A DNA stretch of 64,000 nt from Punica granatum (GCF_007655135.1 NC_045130.1:17048363-17112362); one strand, 5' to 3'. Shown: positions 35,336-46,264, numbered from the stretch's first letter. Numbers and translations: made by a program. Notes: generated by a model from the letters alone, not told the origin.

Positions 35336-36192
35336 AATCCTTGAAGCTCACTGTCATCATTCGATTATTTCAAGGCACTGCACCAAAAATCTATTTCTCA
35401 TTCTCAGGATCAATTGAATTAGTTGCTTGTTTGCTTTGAGCTCATGCCGGGCAATAATGTGATTTCAGCAGAAAAATTGGGAGTGGTTCAGGATCTTATG
35501 CTGCAAGCAACTGGAACTTGGTCACCTCCAATGGAAATTCGTTGTATGTGATATTTACAGTTCAACCACATGCTCAAAACCTTCAAATTTTTTGTACAAG
35601 AGGACTCTCTTTTTGTCTGCAAATCTCTTGCTACAATGCATAATGTCAAGTTTATTCCATCGGTATCCTGAAAGCAGCTACCACGTTGAAAGGACTGCTC
35701 CGATGCCTTTATTTTCAAGGACTGGGCAAGCTCAGTTTCCATTCTCTAGAAAGTTTGAAAATGCAAAAGCATTTTAAAGTAACTATCACGAGATGACGGG
35801 CCTTATACGTACTAAATGGGAAGAGAGAGAAAAGAAAGGGAAAAGAAAGAAAGAAGGGCAGGTTTGCGGATTTCATGAGGGTGCTTGAAAAGTTTTTGAA
35901 TGATTAGAAATATAAACTTGTACTTCTACGACATTTTTTATCTTTAGTCAAATAATTGATTGAGAATCTCTTCGTATATCACAACTCTTTTCGGTCGTAG
36001 AAAAGAAGGTTATACTATCGTAGAAATCATTTTGCATATTTGGAAGAGACATGTTAATTGTACTTAACGAAACTGAGTACTGTGAAGTCATGAATATTGA
36101 TTGCAATTAAACAAGTCGGGCATTTTGGCCAGATATATAAAACTATTCTAGACAAACCTATCAAAAAAATTCAGTCAAAAAGGAAAAACTTC
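35336..36192. other. TIC62 3' UTR and intergenic DNA
   Basis: The TIC62 3' UTR probably runs to around 35770. Beyond it is AT-rich sequence and a purine-rich AAGAGAGAGAAAAGAAAGG tract near 35820. No other gene is seen before the tRNA. Confidence 0.5.
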
Positions 36193-36216
36193 CGCTAGAG
36201 GAAGGGGTTGAAACTT

Positions 36217-36249
<33 letters not shown>

Positions 36250-36266
36250 AACTGAGCTACTCCAGC
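36193..36266 (-). tRNA. tRNA-Asn (GTT)
   Basis: The minus strand folds as a 74-nt tRNA. The acceptor arm GCTGGAG pairs with CTCTAGC (one G-U), the D arm is GCTCAGTTGGTTAGAGC, and the anticodon stem TGTGG/CCACA encloses loop CTGTTAA with anticodon GTT (plus-strand 36230-36232). The T arm is GAAGT, TTCAACC, CCTTC, with a mismatch at the last pair next to the loop. In most plant tRNA-Asn genes, as I remember them, this stem is fully paired. No CCA is encoded. It is probably a nuclear tRNA-Asn gene, perhaps slightly degenerate. Confidence 0.88.
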
Positions 36267-36634
36267 TTTTGCAATGTCGATGACTTATCTTATATATATA
36301 AAGAAGTTATATGCCAAGAAACACAGTTTGATGCATGAAAAACAGAAGATTATGTTTTCCGTACCAACTGCCGGTTTTCTTTTAAACTCTTCCACTTCCC
36401 GCCATCCTCAGATAATCAGAGCATATGTATCGTATTCCTCAGCAAGTAGCAAAGAACTCCGGAAAACCTCTCTCCCTCACTGGCCGCGAAGAGGATTAGT
36501 CTTGGCTGATCACGCAAGAAACATCCATCTCGATATCACGGCGTCATTGCTCTTTCCCCTATTTAGCATTATATTATTTCCACTGCCACTGATCAAAAGC
36601 ATTGAGTTGAGCTACCTAGTACCTCCTCAAAATC

Positions 36635-39105
36635 ATGGACGCTAATAACAAGGGCTGCTATGACCGTGATCCCCATAACGATGATGAGAAGCCCCCTGAC
36701 CGCGGCTGGGTTGTCCCACCCAAGACCAAGAACCCCTTCGTTCAGGTGATGGTGAAGAACAGATTTCTCATATTTTCTTGATCATTTGTAATTGACTGAA
36801 CTGAATCTTGATTAAACCATCTTCTCTTCTCCTTCATAGATGATCACACAAGAATCTCTCCGGGATGCACAGGTGTGGTGCTACTTTGCTTCTAATGCTG
36901 AACTAATTTGATGCGCATTTTAATTTGGGTCGGTCGGACCAAATTGTTATTGATTGTTTGACGATTGTGTTCAGCAAGAAGATTTGTGCAGAGTTATGGA
37001 ACTTCTATCTGTTAAGGAGAATGAGGCCAGAACTGCGCTCGTACACTACTGGTGGGACGTCAAGAAGGTGTCTGCGGTGCTGCTCGAGAAAGGGGCGAGC
37101 AACTTGTTTGCAGAAGCAGGAGTTTCGATTCCAGAAGAAGACCAAGCTTCCAATAATACTCCCACCTTAGAACCTGTCATAAGATGCAGGATTTGTTTCA
37201 TGCCCAAGAGCCACATGACGAGAATGAACTGTGGCCATTGCTTTTGCAATAAGTGTAAGAAACTCTCGTTGGTACTCACTCATCGTGTTGTCTTTCATTT
37301 TAATTTGTTCACGGATATACGGACTTGATTATCCATCTTTCACATGTGTACGTGCATAGGTTGGACTAAATATTTCACTATAAACATTCTCAATGGAAAG
37401 AGCAGGCGGATCAAGTGCATGGCACACCGATGCAACTCCATCTGCGATGAGTCCATCATCAGAAATCTCGTCGGTGAACAAGACGTCAATTTAGCTGAGA
37501 AGTTTGAGCGGTTCCTCTTCGAATCCTACATCGAAGAGAACAAGATGGTCAAATGGTGCCCCAGTATCCCACCCTGTGGGTATGCCCTTCAGATCAAGGA
37601 CGAGGATGATTTGATTTGCGAGGTTGAGTGCAGGTGCGGACGCCAGTTCTGCTTTGGGTGCTTATTGGAGCCCCACTCTCCCTGCACATGCTTGATGTGG
37701 GAAATGTGGGCTAAGAGCCGAGACGAGTTGGAGACTGATAATTGGCTCAACATGAACACGAAGCGGTGCCCTGTATGCCACAAGTGTATTCAGAAGGATG
37801 GCGGGTGCAACTCCATGTACTGCCCCTGTGGGAACAAATTCAGGTGGGGACTAAATGGAAATTTTATGTCACGATTCCATTAAATTGCTATCGTTCTTGT
37901 TGCTTCGTACCAGAAAAGGACCTTGCATTGTTTTGCCGGGTTCTCTTATGAAGGAACGTGAACATATTGGAGCCAAATTTCCACAGAACCTGGAAATTGT
38001 TACTACCGACTTCTGTTTGCGCATCAGAATGATAGCTTCCGTTTATTTTTTGTTGGATCGTTTCAAGGTGACTTGAAACTTCTACAGGATCAGGGCTTCT
38101 CTACTTACATTCGGAATATCTTCTGTAAGGAGTTCTAATTAAATCCGTTGCCTCGTTGACATCAGTTGGCTCCATGCTATTGCCACGGGAAAAGAGCACA
38201 CAGGAACTGCTGTTGCAAATCACAGCATCTGCTGTGGGAGGAAAGAAAATGAAGAGAGATACACGTACTGTTACGCAAGTTACATGGGACACATGGAATC
38301 GTTAAAGCTGGAAATGAAACTAAAGGATAGGATAGAAAGGAAGCTATCGACCTGGAAGGGAGCATTGGTGGAAGAACGCTTAAAGAGCGGACTCCACATG
38401 CTCTCCATTGCGAGGCGGTTCCTCTCCCACTCATATGTGCTCGCTTTCTACATGTTCTGGGACAAGTTCAGGAATGAGATGAGTAAAGAGGAGAGGAAGA
38501 GTAGGAAGAAAATTTTCGAGGACAAGCAGCAGCAGCTTGAAGATCATGTGGAGAGGCTCTCGGGGCTCTTGAACAAGCCCTTTGAGGTTTCAATGGATGA
38601 TCCTTACAGCACACAGGTGAGTATCATATATCAGTCTATCGCCACAGACTCTCTCTGCAGAAACATGTGAGTATGCCTGTCACCGGAATATATAGACCTG
38701 ATGACAATTATTTAGGCCTTGTTTGGTTGCAGGGCATTCGTCGAGGAAAATGTGGATGTTTCTCAGTTAAATTGCGTGGTTTTCTTGAAAAACACATCTT
38801 CTGAAGCACGAAATTCCACTTATTTTCTTATCTACTAAAGCAATGTAAGAGACAGTAAAAGATTTCTATAACCAAACAAGCCCGTCCCAAGTCCTTCATT
38901 TTTCTTCAGCCACACGTAACTCTTTAAGTGTGTACTAAGTCGGAAAGTCATGTGCAGGTACGACTTCATCAAGAATGATCTCCTTGGGTCTCTGAGATCT
39001 GGTCCCCTTCGTATAGCTCCTTACAGGTCGGAAGGACCAGTGAGGGCAATACTGCTAGGCGCTGTTACTACTGAAGATAGTCATTCTGATAATCAACATT
39101 GTTAG
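36635..39105 (+). CDS. RBR E3 ubiquitin ligase, ARIADNE type (copy A)
   Basis: ARIADNE proteins take ubiquitin from an E2 on RING1 and pass it through a RING2 cysteine to a substrate. Six exons join in frame: 36635-36745, 36840-36872, 36975-37254, 37360-37843, 38166-38666 and 38958-39105, giving 518 residues. Order: an acidic N-terminus, a UBA-like segment (about 52-100), RING1 from Cys119 (CRIC, CGHCFCNKC), an IBR (CPSIPPCG, CRCGRQFCFGC), RING2 (about 278-310) and the helical Ariadne domain (about 330-500). RING2 has CPVC, the catalytic Cys291 in DGGCN and CPCG. Where the family usually has FCWLC, this protein has Ser303-Trp304-Leu305-His306, so one zinc-ligand Cys is Ser and the other is His. 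Activity is therefore uncertain. Copy B lies 2.1 kb downstream. The numbered ARI orthologue is not resolved. Confidence 0.85.
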
Positions 39106-39709
39106 TCGGTTTCTAGCTGAGCCGGTAACATCTTGTTTTCTTTTCAAGAAATAGTTGGGACTACATTGGGAGAGGATCCTGGAAATAGTTTGAAGGTCGG
39201 TCTCGATTGTGGGCTTTTCAGCCGGAATTTGCTGACCGGCCAAAGCTGATCAATAAGATCCGCTAACTCAGTCTTTTCCTAGTCTTCAGGCTGTGTACCG
39301 TCCAATTTGAACAGAGGAGGTTACTCTTTTCTCCTGTTAAGATTGATCTTCTCCAGTGTTCCTCTGTGTATGATTCATCTTCTCCGTGCGAAAATCTCGA
39401 CGATGTAAAATATTTCTTTGCTGGGATTCCACATACTGTTTGAAGACATTATATGAACTCTGTGGCTTGATCCGATTCAATCTCGAAATTATTTATGTGC
39501 ATGATCAAACGCGTGAGTGTTCTTTGCCCTTAAACCTCCTTTTTCTAATGACTGTTTCTTGATAAATGCGCTGCATTTTGATGGAACAGTCGGGGGGGAC
39601 CGAATTGAGCAAGAGAGGATTCTAAAAATTGTCCAAGGATCTCATCATAAGAATTTCAATTGGGATTCGTGGATTGGAACGAAAACCAGTCAACAGAATA
39701 GATCTGCTA
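39106..39709. other. 3' flank of ARI copy A
   Basis: This contains the probable 3' UTR. It aligns by eye with the 3' flank of copy B (for example TTATATGAACTCTGTGGCTT here and TTATATGAGCACTGTGGCTT near 43755). It serves as an empty-site reference for the TRIM in copy B's flank. Confidence 0.55.
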
Positions 39710-41060
39710 TAAATCATTTTAATAGTAGAAAAGGAAATTATATATTGAAATTATACCATTGAAAATTCTTAAAAATTTATAAAATATAAAGTTTTGATGT
39801 CTCGGTATGAAAGAGCTTAGAATTAAATGTGGCAGCGTGAAAAAAGCGATTTTAATTTTGATGATGTGGTAGCGTGAGCAATCAGGTAATTAAATAGAGT
39901 AACTTTCATTTAATTTCGGTTTTGTTACCCATATATATGATACCATTCAATATGTCACACTAATACATGATATCAACCAAATATATTATTAATATACCAC
40001 ATTAAACCAATATATATAAGAATTGTTTATGAAAGAGAACTTTCTCAATATAAATTACTAATATATTCAATATAAACTACTAATATATTTAAGATATCAT
40101 GTAAAAAGTAGGTTGCGTATATTAATACTAGAAAGCTCTATTCTAATAGAACATTATCTATTGAAATTATATAATTGAAAATTCTCAAAAAAGTATAAAG
40201 TTTTGATGTGTCAACAAGAAAGGACTTAGAATTCCAAATCATGTGGCAACGGAGAAAAACGATCGATTTTGGGGAGGTGGCGGCGCGAGCAATCAGTTAA
40301 TTAAATAAACTAACTTTCCTTTAATTTCAGTTTTGTTACCCGTGTATATGATACCATTTACAATATCACACTAATATATGATATGCATGATATCAACCAA
40401 ATATATTATTAATAGATCACATTAAACTAATCTATCTATATCTATATCTATATCTATATCTATATGTGTATAAAATATTAAAAGCCGGATCAAAGTATAA
40501 GAAGCGTCACGTACGACGAAGGAGGCTTCTTCTTGTGTGACCCTTCATCTGACCGCCTATATCCATGTCAGGAGTGGCACAATGTTATGTTGCCACGTCG
40601 CTTCAGGAAACCGAAATTAATTGCAATCATGGGACGAAAAGATTAAAATAAGAAATCGATTAAACAGTTCATATTTTGCTGAGCGATTTACATTTTGGTT
40701 GAAGACTTGCACGAAAATATTAAATTTTCAGGAAAATATGTAATATTAATCCACCAGAATGTTTAATATAAACAGTAATGAAGATAAAAATCATTTTTAT
40801 AAAGTTATATTAATAATTTTATTGATTATTGTAATCATTCTATGTTCGGCCCGTTCGTCTAGTACTTTCTCAATATCGTGTAAAAAGTATACCGCGTATG
40901 TTGATAACTTAATAGTAGAAAACTCTATTTTAATATAAAATTATATCATTGAAATTATATCATTGAAAAATCTTAAAAATTTATAAAATATAAAGTTCTG
41001 ATGTGTCGGCATGAAAGAGCTTCCAATGATGTGGGAGCGTGAGAGAAAGCTATATGAGGT
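39710..41060. repeat. Diverged direct repeats between the two ARI genes
   Basis: Three related segments start near 39710, 40115 and 40900. They share TATTGAAATTATA, CATTGAAAATTCT, AAATATAAAGTTTTGATGTG, GAAAGAGCTTAGAATT and GTGGCA-type words. The first two also share GTTTTGTTACCC, ATGATACCATT and ATCAACCAAATATATTATTA. The third is shorter and stops near 41050, in copy B's upstream region. These look like local duplications that accompanied, or helped cause, the ARI gene duplication. Confidence 0.75.
40430..40467. repeat. TATATC hexanucleotide microsatellite
   Basis: About five tandem TATATC units plus partial units, within the repeat region between the ARI genes. Confidence 0.85.
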
Positions 41061-41209
41061 GAGAGTTTATTATTATTCTTCCACTTCCCGCCACACTCAC
41101 ATGATCAGAAAACCTCTCTCTGGCCGACCCGGAGGAAATCCTAACACTCCTCACAGTGATCACGCCGGAAACCTCTGGAGCATTGGAATCGAGCTAGCTC
41201 CTCGAAGTC

Positions 41210-43400
41210 ATGGACTCTGATAACGGGGACGATTACAATAACGACCCTCACCCCGAGGACGAGGAGTTCCCCGAATGCAGCCAGGTCGTCCCACCCAAGA
41301 CCAAGAGCCCTTCCTTCCAGGTGATTGTGAAGAATAGATTTCTCATCTTTTCTTGATCTTTCACAATGACGTGACCGAGTCTTGATAGCCATCTTTCTCT
41401 TTTCCTTACTCAGGTGATCGCGAGCGAAAGTCTTCAGGCTGTGTGGGTGCGTCGCTGATTCTAATGCTGAACTAGTTTCCTGCGTATTTTAATTTGGGTT
41501 AATTTGGGTCGATCGGACTGAATTCTAATCGATAGTTGGCCATGATTGTGTTCAGCAAGAAGATGTGCGTAGAGTTATGGAACTTCTATCTGTTAAGAAG
41601 AGTCAGGCAAGAATGGTGCTCATTCACAACCGGTGGGACCTCGAGAAGGTGTATGCAATGCTGGCCGAGAAGGGGGCGAGCAAGTTGTTTGCAGAGGCAG
41701 GAGTTTCGATTCCCAAAGAAGATCGATCTTCCCATAATAATCCCGTCGCAGAATCTAGTACAAGATACTGCAGTATTTGCATGGAATCCATGCCGGAGAA
41801 TCACATGACAAGAATGGATTGTGGCCATTGCTTTTGCAATAATTGTAAGAAATTCTCTCTTCGGTATTTACTCGTTTCGTCATCTTTCATTTTGGTTTCG
41901 TTCTTCGACTTATGGATTCGATGCTTATTTACATATGCATGCGTAGGTTGGACTGAAAATTTCATCATAAGCATTCGCCATGGAAAGAGCAGACGCATCA
42001 GGTGCATGGAGCACGAATGCAACTCCATCTGCGACGACTCCATCATCAGAAGTCTCGTCAGGGAAAGAGACATCAATTTAGCGGAGAAGTTTGAGCGGTT
42101 CATTCTCGAATCCTATATCGAGGACAACAAGATGGTCAAATGGTGTCCGAGAATCCCACCCTGTGGGAATGCGATCCGGGTAGAGGACGAGGATGATATG
42201 ATCTGGGAGGTCGAGTGCCCATGCGGATGCCAATTCTGCTTTGGGTGCTTATCGGAGCCCCACTCTCCCTGCACATGCTCGATGTGGGAAATGTGGGCTA
42301 AGCTCTGTGACAAGTCGGGGACTAGTAATTGGAAAAAAGAGAGCACGAAACCCTGCCCTAAGTGCCACAAGCTTACTCAGAATGATGACGGGTGCGACAT
42401 CGTGGTCTGCTTCTGTGGGAAGTCATTCAGTTGGCCCCATGCTGGAGCCACGGGAAAAGAGCACGCAGGAACTGCTTTTGCAAATCGCAGCAGCGGCCCT
42501 GACAGGCAAGAAAACGAAGAGAAATCCAAGAGTGGAGGACAAGATCGTCGCCACTTCACGTAGTGTTACAAACATTACAAGGGTCACATGAACTCGTTGA
42601 AGCTGGAAATGAAGCTAAAGGAAACTATACAAAGGAAGCTATCGACCATGAACGGAACATTGGTGGAAGAAGAATTCTTGGGCTGGCTCCACACACTCTC
42701 CACTGCGAGACGGTTCCTCTCCCATTCGTACGTGCTCGCTTTCTACTTGTTTGGGGATACATTCAGGAATGAGATGAGTGAGGTGAAGAGGGAGACTTGG
42801 AAGAACCTTTACGAGTACCACCAGCGGCAGCTTGCGGGTCATTTGGAGAGGCTCTCAGGGCTCTTGACCTCTGAGGTTTCAATAGACGATCCTAACAGCA
42901 AACGGATCAGCATCATTGATCAGTCAATAATCACAGACTCTCTCTGCAGAAACTTGTGAGTACGACTGTCCCCGGAATATATTGACCCGATAAGAATCTT
43001 TTAGGCCTTGGTTTGCCACAGAGCATTCGTCGAGGAAAAAATTGGATGGTTTTCAGTTAAATTCCGTTGTTTCATTGAAAAAACGCATCTTCTGAAGCAC
43101 AGAGTTCCACTTATTTCCACGTTTTCGTATTTCTACTGTAAACAAATCTGTTCCGAGTCCTCCTCTCTCCCCCGTTTCAGGAAACATTGCCCAGAAAACA
43201 AACACCCAACATTTCTCTGCAGCCACACATGACTCTTATGTATGTACTTAAGTTGGAAATTTACGTGCAGGTACAACTTCATCAAGAATGATCTCTTTGG
43301 GTCTCTGAAATCTGGTCCCCTCCAAATAGCTCCTTACCGGCCCGGAGGACCTCTGAGGGCAATCCTGAAAGGCTCCATTACTACTGATGATAGTTGTTAG
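41210..43400 (+). pseudogene. RBR E3 ubiquitin ligase, ARIADNE type (copy B), interrupted by an in-frame stop
   Basis: A tandem duplicate of the preceding gene. Exons: 41210-41320, 41414-41446, 41556-41844, 41947-42955 and 43271-43400. The frame stays open on both sides of one TAG at 42561-42563 (codon 350 of 524). The aligned codon in copy A is TAC. The predicted product is thus 349 residues: UBA-like part, RING1 (CSIC, CGHCFCNNC), IBR and RING2, but no Ariadne helical domain. RING2 keeps Cys294 in DDGCD, but the usual FCWxC is FSWPH (Ser306, His309). Exon 4 spans the site of copy A's intron 4 without an intron. Downstream codons and splice sites are intact, so the stop is young, or the short form is made. 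A TRIM lies 465 bp after the final stop. Confidence 0.8.
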
Positions 43401-43865
43401 TCGGGCTCTAGCTGAGCTGGTAAGATCTTTTTTTTTCTTTTTTCTTTTTTTCTTTTCATGAAATAGTTGGATCTGTATAGAGCGAGGATCTCGGAAGTTG
43501 TCCAAAGGTTGGTCCCAGTCGCAGGAGTATCAGGCGGAATTTGTTAACCGACCAAAACTGATCAATAGGAATTTTTTAACTGGATTTTTTTTTTTCCAGT
43601 TTTCAGGTTGTGTACTGTCCAATGGAACAGAGGAGACTCTTTTTCTTGTTATGATCGATTTCCTCCAGTGTTCCTCTATGATCCATCTTCTCCCTCCAAA
43701 AATCTCGACAGGGTAAAGACTTCTTTGCTGGGATTTCATGTACTGTTTGAAGACCTTATATGAGCACTGTGGCTTCCACTTATTCAATCCTGCAATTATA
43801 TATGTGCACGATCAAACTCTTAAGTGTCCTCTGCCCTTAATCCACCTTGTTGTTATGGCTGTATC
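43401..43865 (+). other. 3' flank of ARI copy B up to the TRIM
   Basis: Probable 3' UTR, homologous to copy A's flank. It includes a T-rich tract with short C interruptions at about 43426-43455, and another T-run at 43587-43596. No other gene. Confidence 0.5.
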
Positions 43866-44510
43866 TGTTGGGCCGGTTTCTCTCCTATATGGAGAATGAT
43901 GAGGGCGGGTGATGGAAGTAATCCCACATGGAAAAATTGAGAGGAAATCCATAGGTTTATAAGAGATAATGGTCTAGCAACCCATTGGCTTAAACTTTTG
44001 GGTTGTGGATGGGCCCGAGTCTCAAGTAAGCCCATGGATTTTTTCCTAACAGTGGTATCAGAGCCCAAGGTAACGATCCTGGAGAAGTGCACACGCTATG
44101 CGTGGAAACCCACACCGCGCCAAGGCCCGAGTGTGGAACTCGTGGCTAGTGAATGGCCTAACAATTTGTATCCGAGTTCAGAAGTAAAAAGCCCGGCTCG
44201 AAGTCCTCCATATAGTCCAGAATGGGGGGGAATTGTTGGGCCGTGACCTAACAATTGGTATCCGAGTCCGGAAGTAAAAAAACCCGACTCGAAGTCCTCC
44301 ATATAGTCGAGAATGGGGGGGAATTGTTGGGCCGGTTTCTCTCCTATATGGAGAATGATGAGGGCGGGTGATGGAAGTAATCCCACATGGAAAAATTGAG
44401 AGGAAATCCATAGGTTTATAAGAGATAATGGTCTAGCAACCCATTGGCTTAAGCTTTTGGGTTGTGGATGGGCCCGAGTCTCAAGTAAGCCCATGGATTT
44501 TTTCCTAACA
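43866..44510 (+). mobile_element. Young TRIM (miniature LTR retroelement)
   Basis: Two 186-bp LTRs (43866-44051 and 44325-44510) begin TGTTGGGCCGG and end TTCCTAACA. By eye they differ at a single position (CTTAAACTTT against CTTAAGCTTT). The element is flanked by a perfect 5-bp duplication GTATC (43861-43865 and 44511-44515). One base after the 5' LTR is TGGTATCAGAGC, the initiator tRNA-Met primer-binding site. A GAATGGGGGGGAAT purine tract precedes the 3' LTR. The 273-bp interior has no coding capacity and contains a 90-bp tandem repeat (44157-44246 and from 44247). Open frames through it are not genes. It must have used enzymes from another element. Confidence 0.96.
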
Positions 44511-45681
44511 GTATCTTGAGCTATATGTGCACTGCATATTAGTTCGATGGAACAGTCAGGGAACGACTTGAGCAAGAGAGGATTATCGAAATCGTCCAAA
44601 GGGTATCATTCGCAAGAATAAATTTCCAGTTGGAATTCGAGGATTAACAAGAACCTGTATGTTCTCATTCTACACTTTCGGTAGAGAAAACTAGGAGCTG
44701 TTCGTTTGCTCAACTGTCATATTTCTCTTCCAAAAATCTCTCAAGGTAGAGAGTTCATTACCAAGATTCCGTTGGCAATGGATATGACTTATGAGGACAC
44801 CGTAACAGTATCGTGTTCTCAGGATCGATTAATACAATTCCGGAATCAAAGAACAGTGCTCCAAGAAAATGTTTGTAAAGACAGCACATTGTTCTTGACC
44901 TATGTAGCACCATTTGAACACTAATCACAATTAACAAAAGACAGTTTCTAACTTTCGAGAGCAGAGCAGAGAACACAAATTGTTTCTGCTCATAATATAT
45001 GATTGATATTTAATTGACTTTGAATGTATGTTTGCCTCTTGTCTTGGGCTCCTACAACAATCTCTAATCTCCATGACAGATTCGTCTCCAACCATAGCTT
45101 TGATGGCTTATATGCAATCAAATGATTAAATTAATCTGAAATCTCAGAGATTCTGTTTTTATACATTGACTTTTTAACTAATCATAGGGACATGAAGCAT
45201 CTCAAGTTGAGAGTGTCTCAAAGCTAATAACAATACTTATAGCTTAATTACATAAGGCACTAAATCAAATGTCTTGGGAGTGTACAGATGAAACCTTTTT
45301 GTCGGTCTTCGGGCAAATGAAGGTTAATTAATGCAACTCGAGATTTCTTGGAGTAACAAGCATGTCTGTCAGTTCCCTGGGAATGAATAATTAATTAATT
45401 TGATGATTTATTGATTCTTAATTTGACTGGCTGCATACTGGGCAGCTTCAGGCTTAGTTTATTGAATTCTGACATCAATTTTTTTCTAGGTTGGATTATT
45501 CAGTTTGTTGACTATTTTGCATCTCAACAAATTAGAAACTTCTTCTGGTTATGGCAGTTTTTCATTAGAATACCGTAACTCAGTTAAGCACCTCAAAAGA
45601 AAAAAAAAATCTACTTGTCAATAAGTTCCATTTCACCTTCAAATGTGCCAAGCATAACAAGAATCTTTTTTTATTTTTTTT
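44511..45681. other. Intergenic DNA, no gene seen
   Basis: This begins with the remainder of copy B's 3' flank (GATGGAACAGTCAGGGAA near 44547 matches copy A near 39580) and continues as AT-rich sequence. The short frames at 44706-44924 and 44758-44976 have no recognisable motif. Confidence 0.5.
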
Positions 45682-46073
45682 GGATAAATTGCACTGATGG
45701 TCCAAAAAGTATTATAAATGTTTCAATGTGGTACAAAAAGTTTTTTTTTCTACTTGATGGTACAAAATGTTTCGAAATTGTTTCAGTATAGTACAAACCG
45801 TCATCTCGCCATTGGCACCGTTAAGCCATACTTTACAAGATCTGTAAATTTTCCATCATAATATAATTTACGTAAAATATTTTGTACTATTAAGTTACAA
45901 TTTCAAAACATTTTGCACCATCAGCGTCGGTTTGACGGCGTTAATGACGAGATGACGGTTTGTACTATACTGAAACAACTTTGAAACATTTTGTATCATC
46001 AAGTATCAAAAAAAACTCTTTATACCATATTGAAATATTTACAAAATTTTTTGGACCACTAGTGCAATTTACC
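45682..46073. mobile_element. Foldback/MITE element with long inverted repeats
   Basis: The left arm starts GGATAAATTGCACTGATGG (45682) and the right arm ends CACTAGTGCAATTTACC (46073), nearly exact reverse complements. The pairing continues for about 150 bp, through the words GGTACAAAAAG, GTTTCAGTATAGTACAAACC and GTCATCTCG and their complements. The 392-bp element has no coding capacity. It is bordered on each side by 8 T (45674-45681 and 46074-46081), which could be an 8-bp target duplication but is low-complexity. Mutator-like or hAT ancestry cannot be decided. Confidence 0.85.
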
Positions 46074-46126
46074 TTTTTTTTGTCATTTTGAACTGCAATA
46101 ATATTTATATAAATTAAAGACTTCTT

Positions 46127-46264
46127 TTTTATAAAGGAGGCCATGAGGATAGTATAGGGTTGGAGGAAGAAAAATAAAGGAATATGGGAATTGGGAAGTT
46201 CCACCAGCGATAGTCGAACTCATAACCACTTCATTCCAGGTGAGGATGTATGCCATTACATTGC
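46127..46264 (-). mobile_element. Probable tRNA-derived SINE (second copy, diverged)
   Basis: On the minus strand, a box-B-like GAGTTCGACTATCGC (plus 46207-46221) follows a box-A-like TGTAATGGCATAC. The body ends CTCATGGCCTCCTTTATAAA and then AAGAAG, resembling the 3' end of the SINE at 20717-20879 (CTCATGGGCCTCCCTTGTAA, AAGAAG). A short ACTTCTT occurs at both edges (46120-46126 and 46265-46271), a weak target duplication. Promoter boxes are less perfect than in the first copy, so this is either older or a different subfamily. Confidence 0.5.

Noticed and set aside
41210..43400. ARI copy B considered as a processed retrocopy because one intron is missing
   Set aside because: It keeps the other introns at shared positions and shares flanking DNA with copy A, so it is a DNA-level tandem duplicate.
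43853..44599. Frames of up to 167 codons around 44 kb
   Set aside because: They run through the TRIM LTRs and its internal tandem repeat; the apparent peptide repeats come from LTR duplication.
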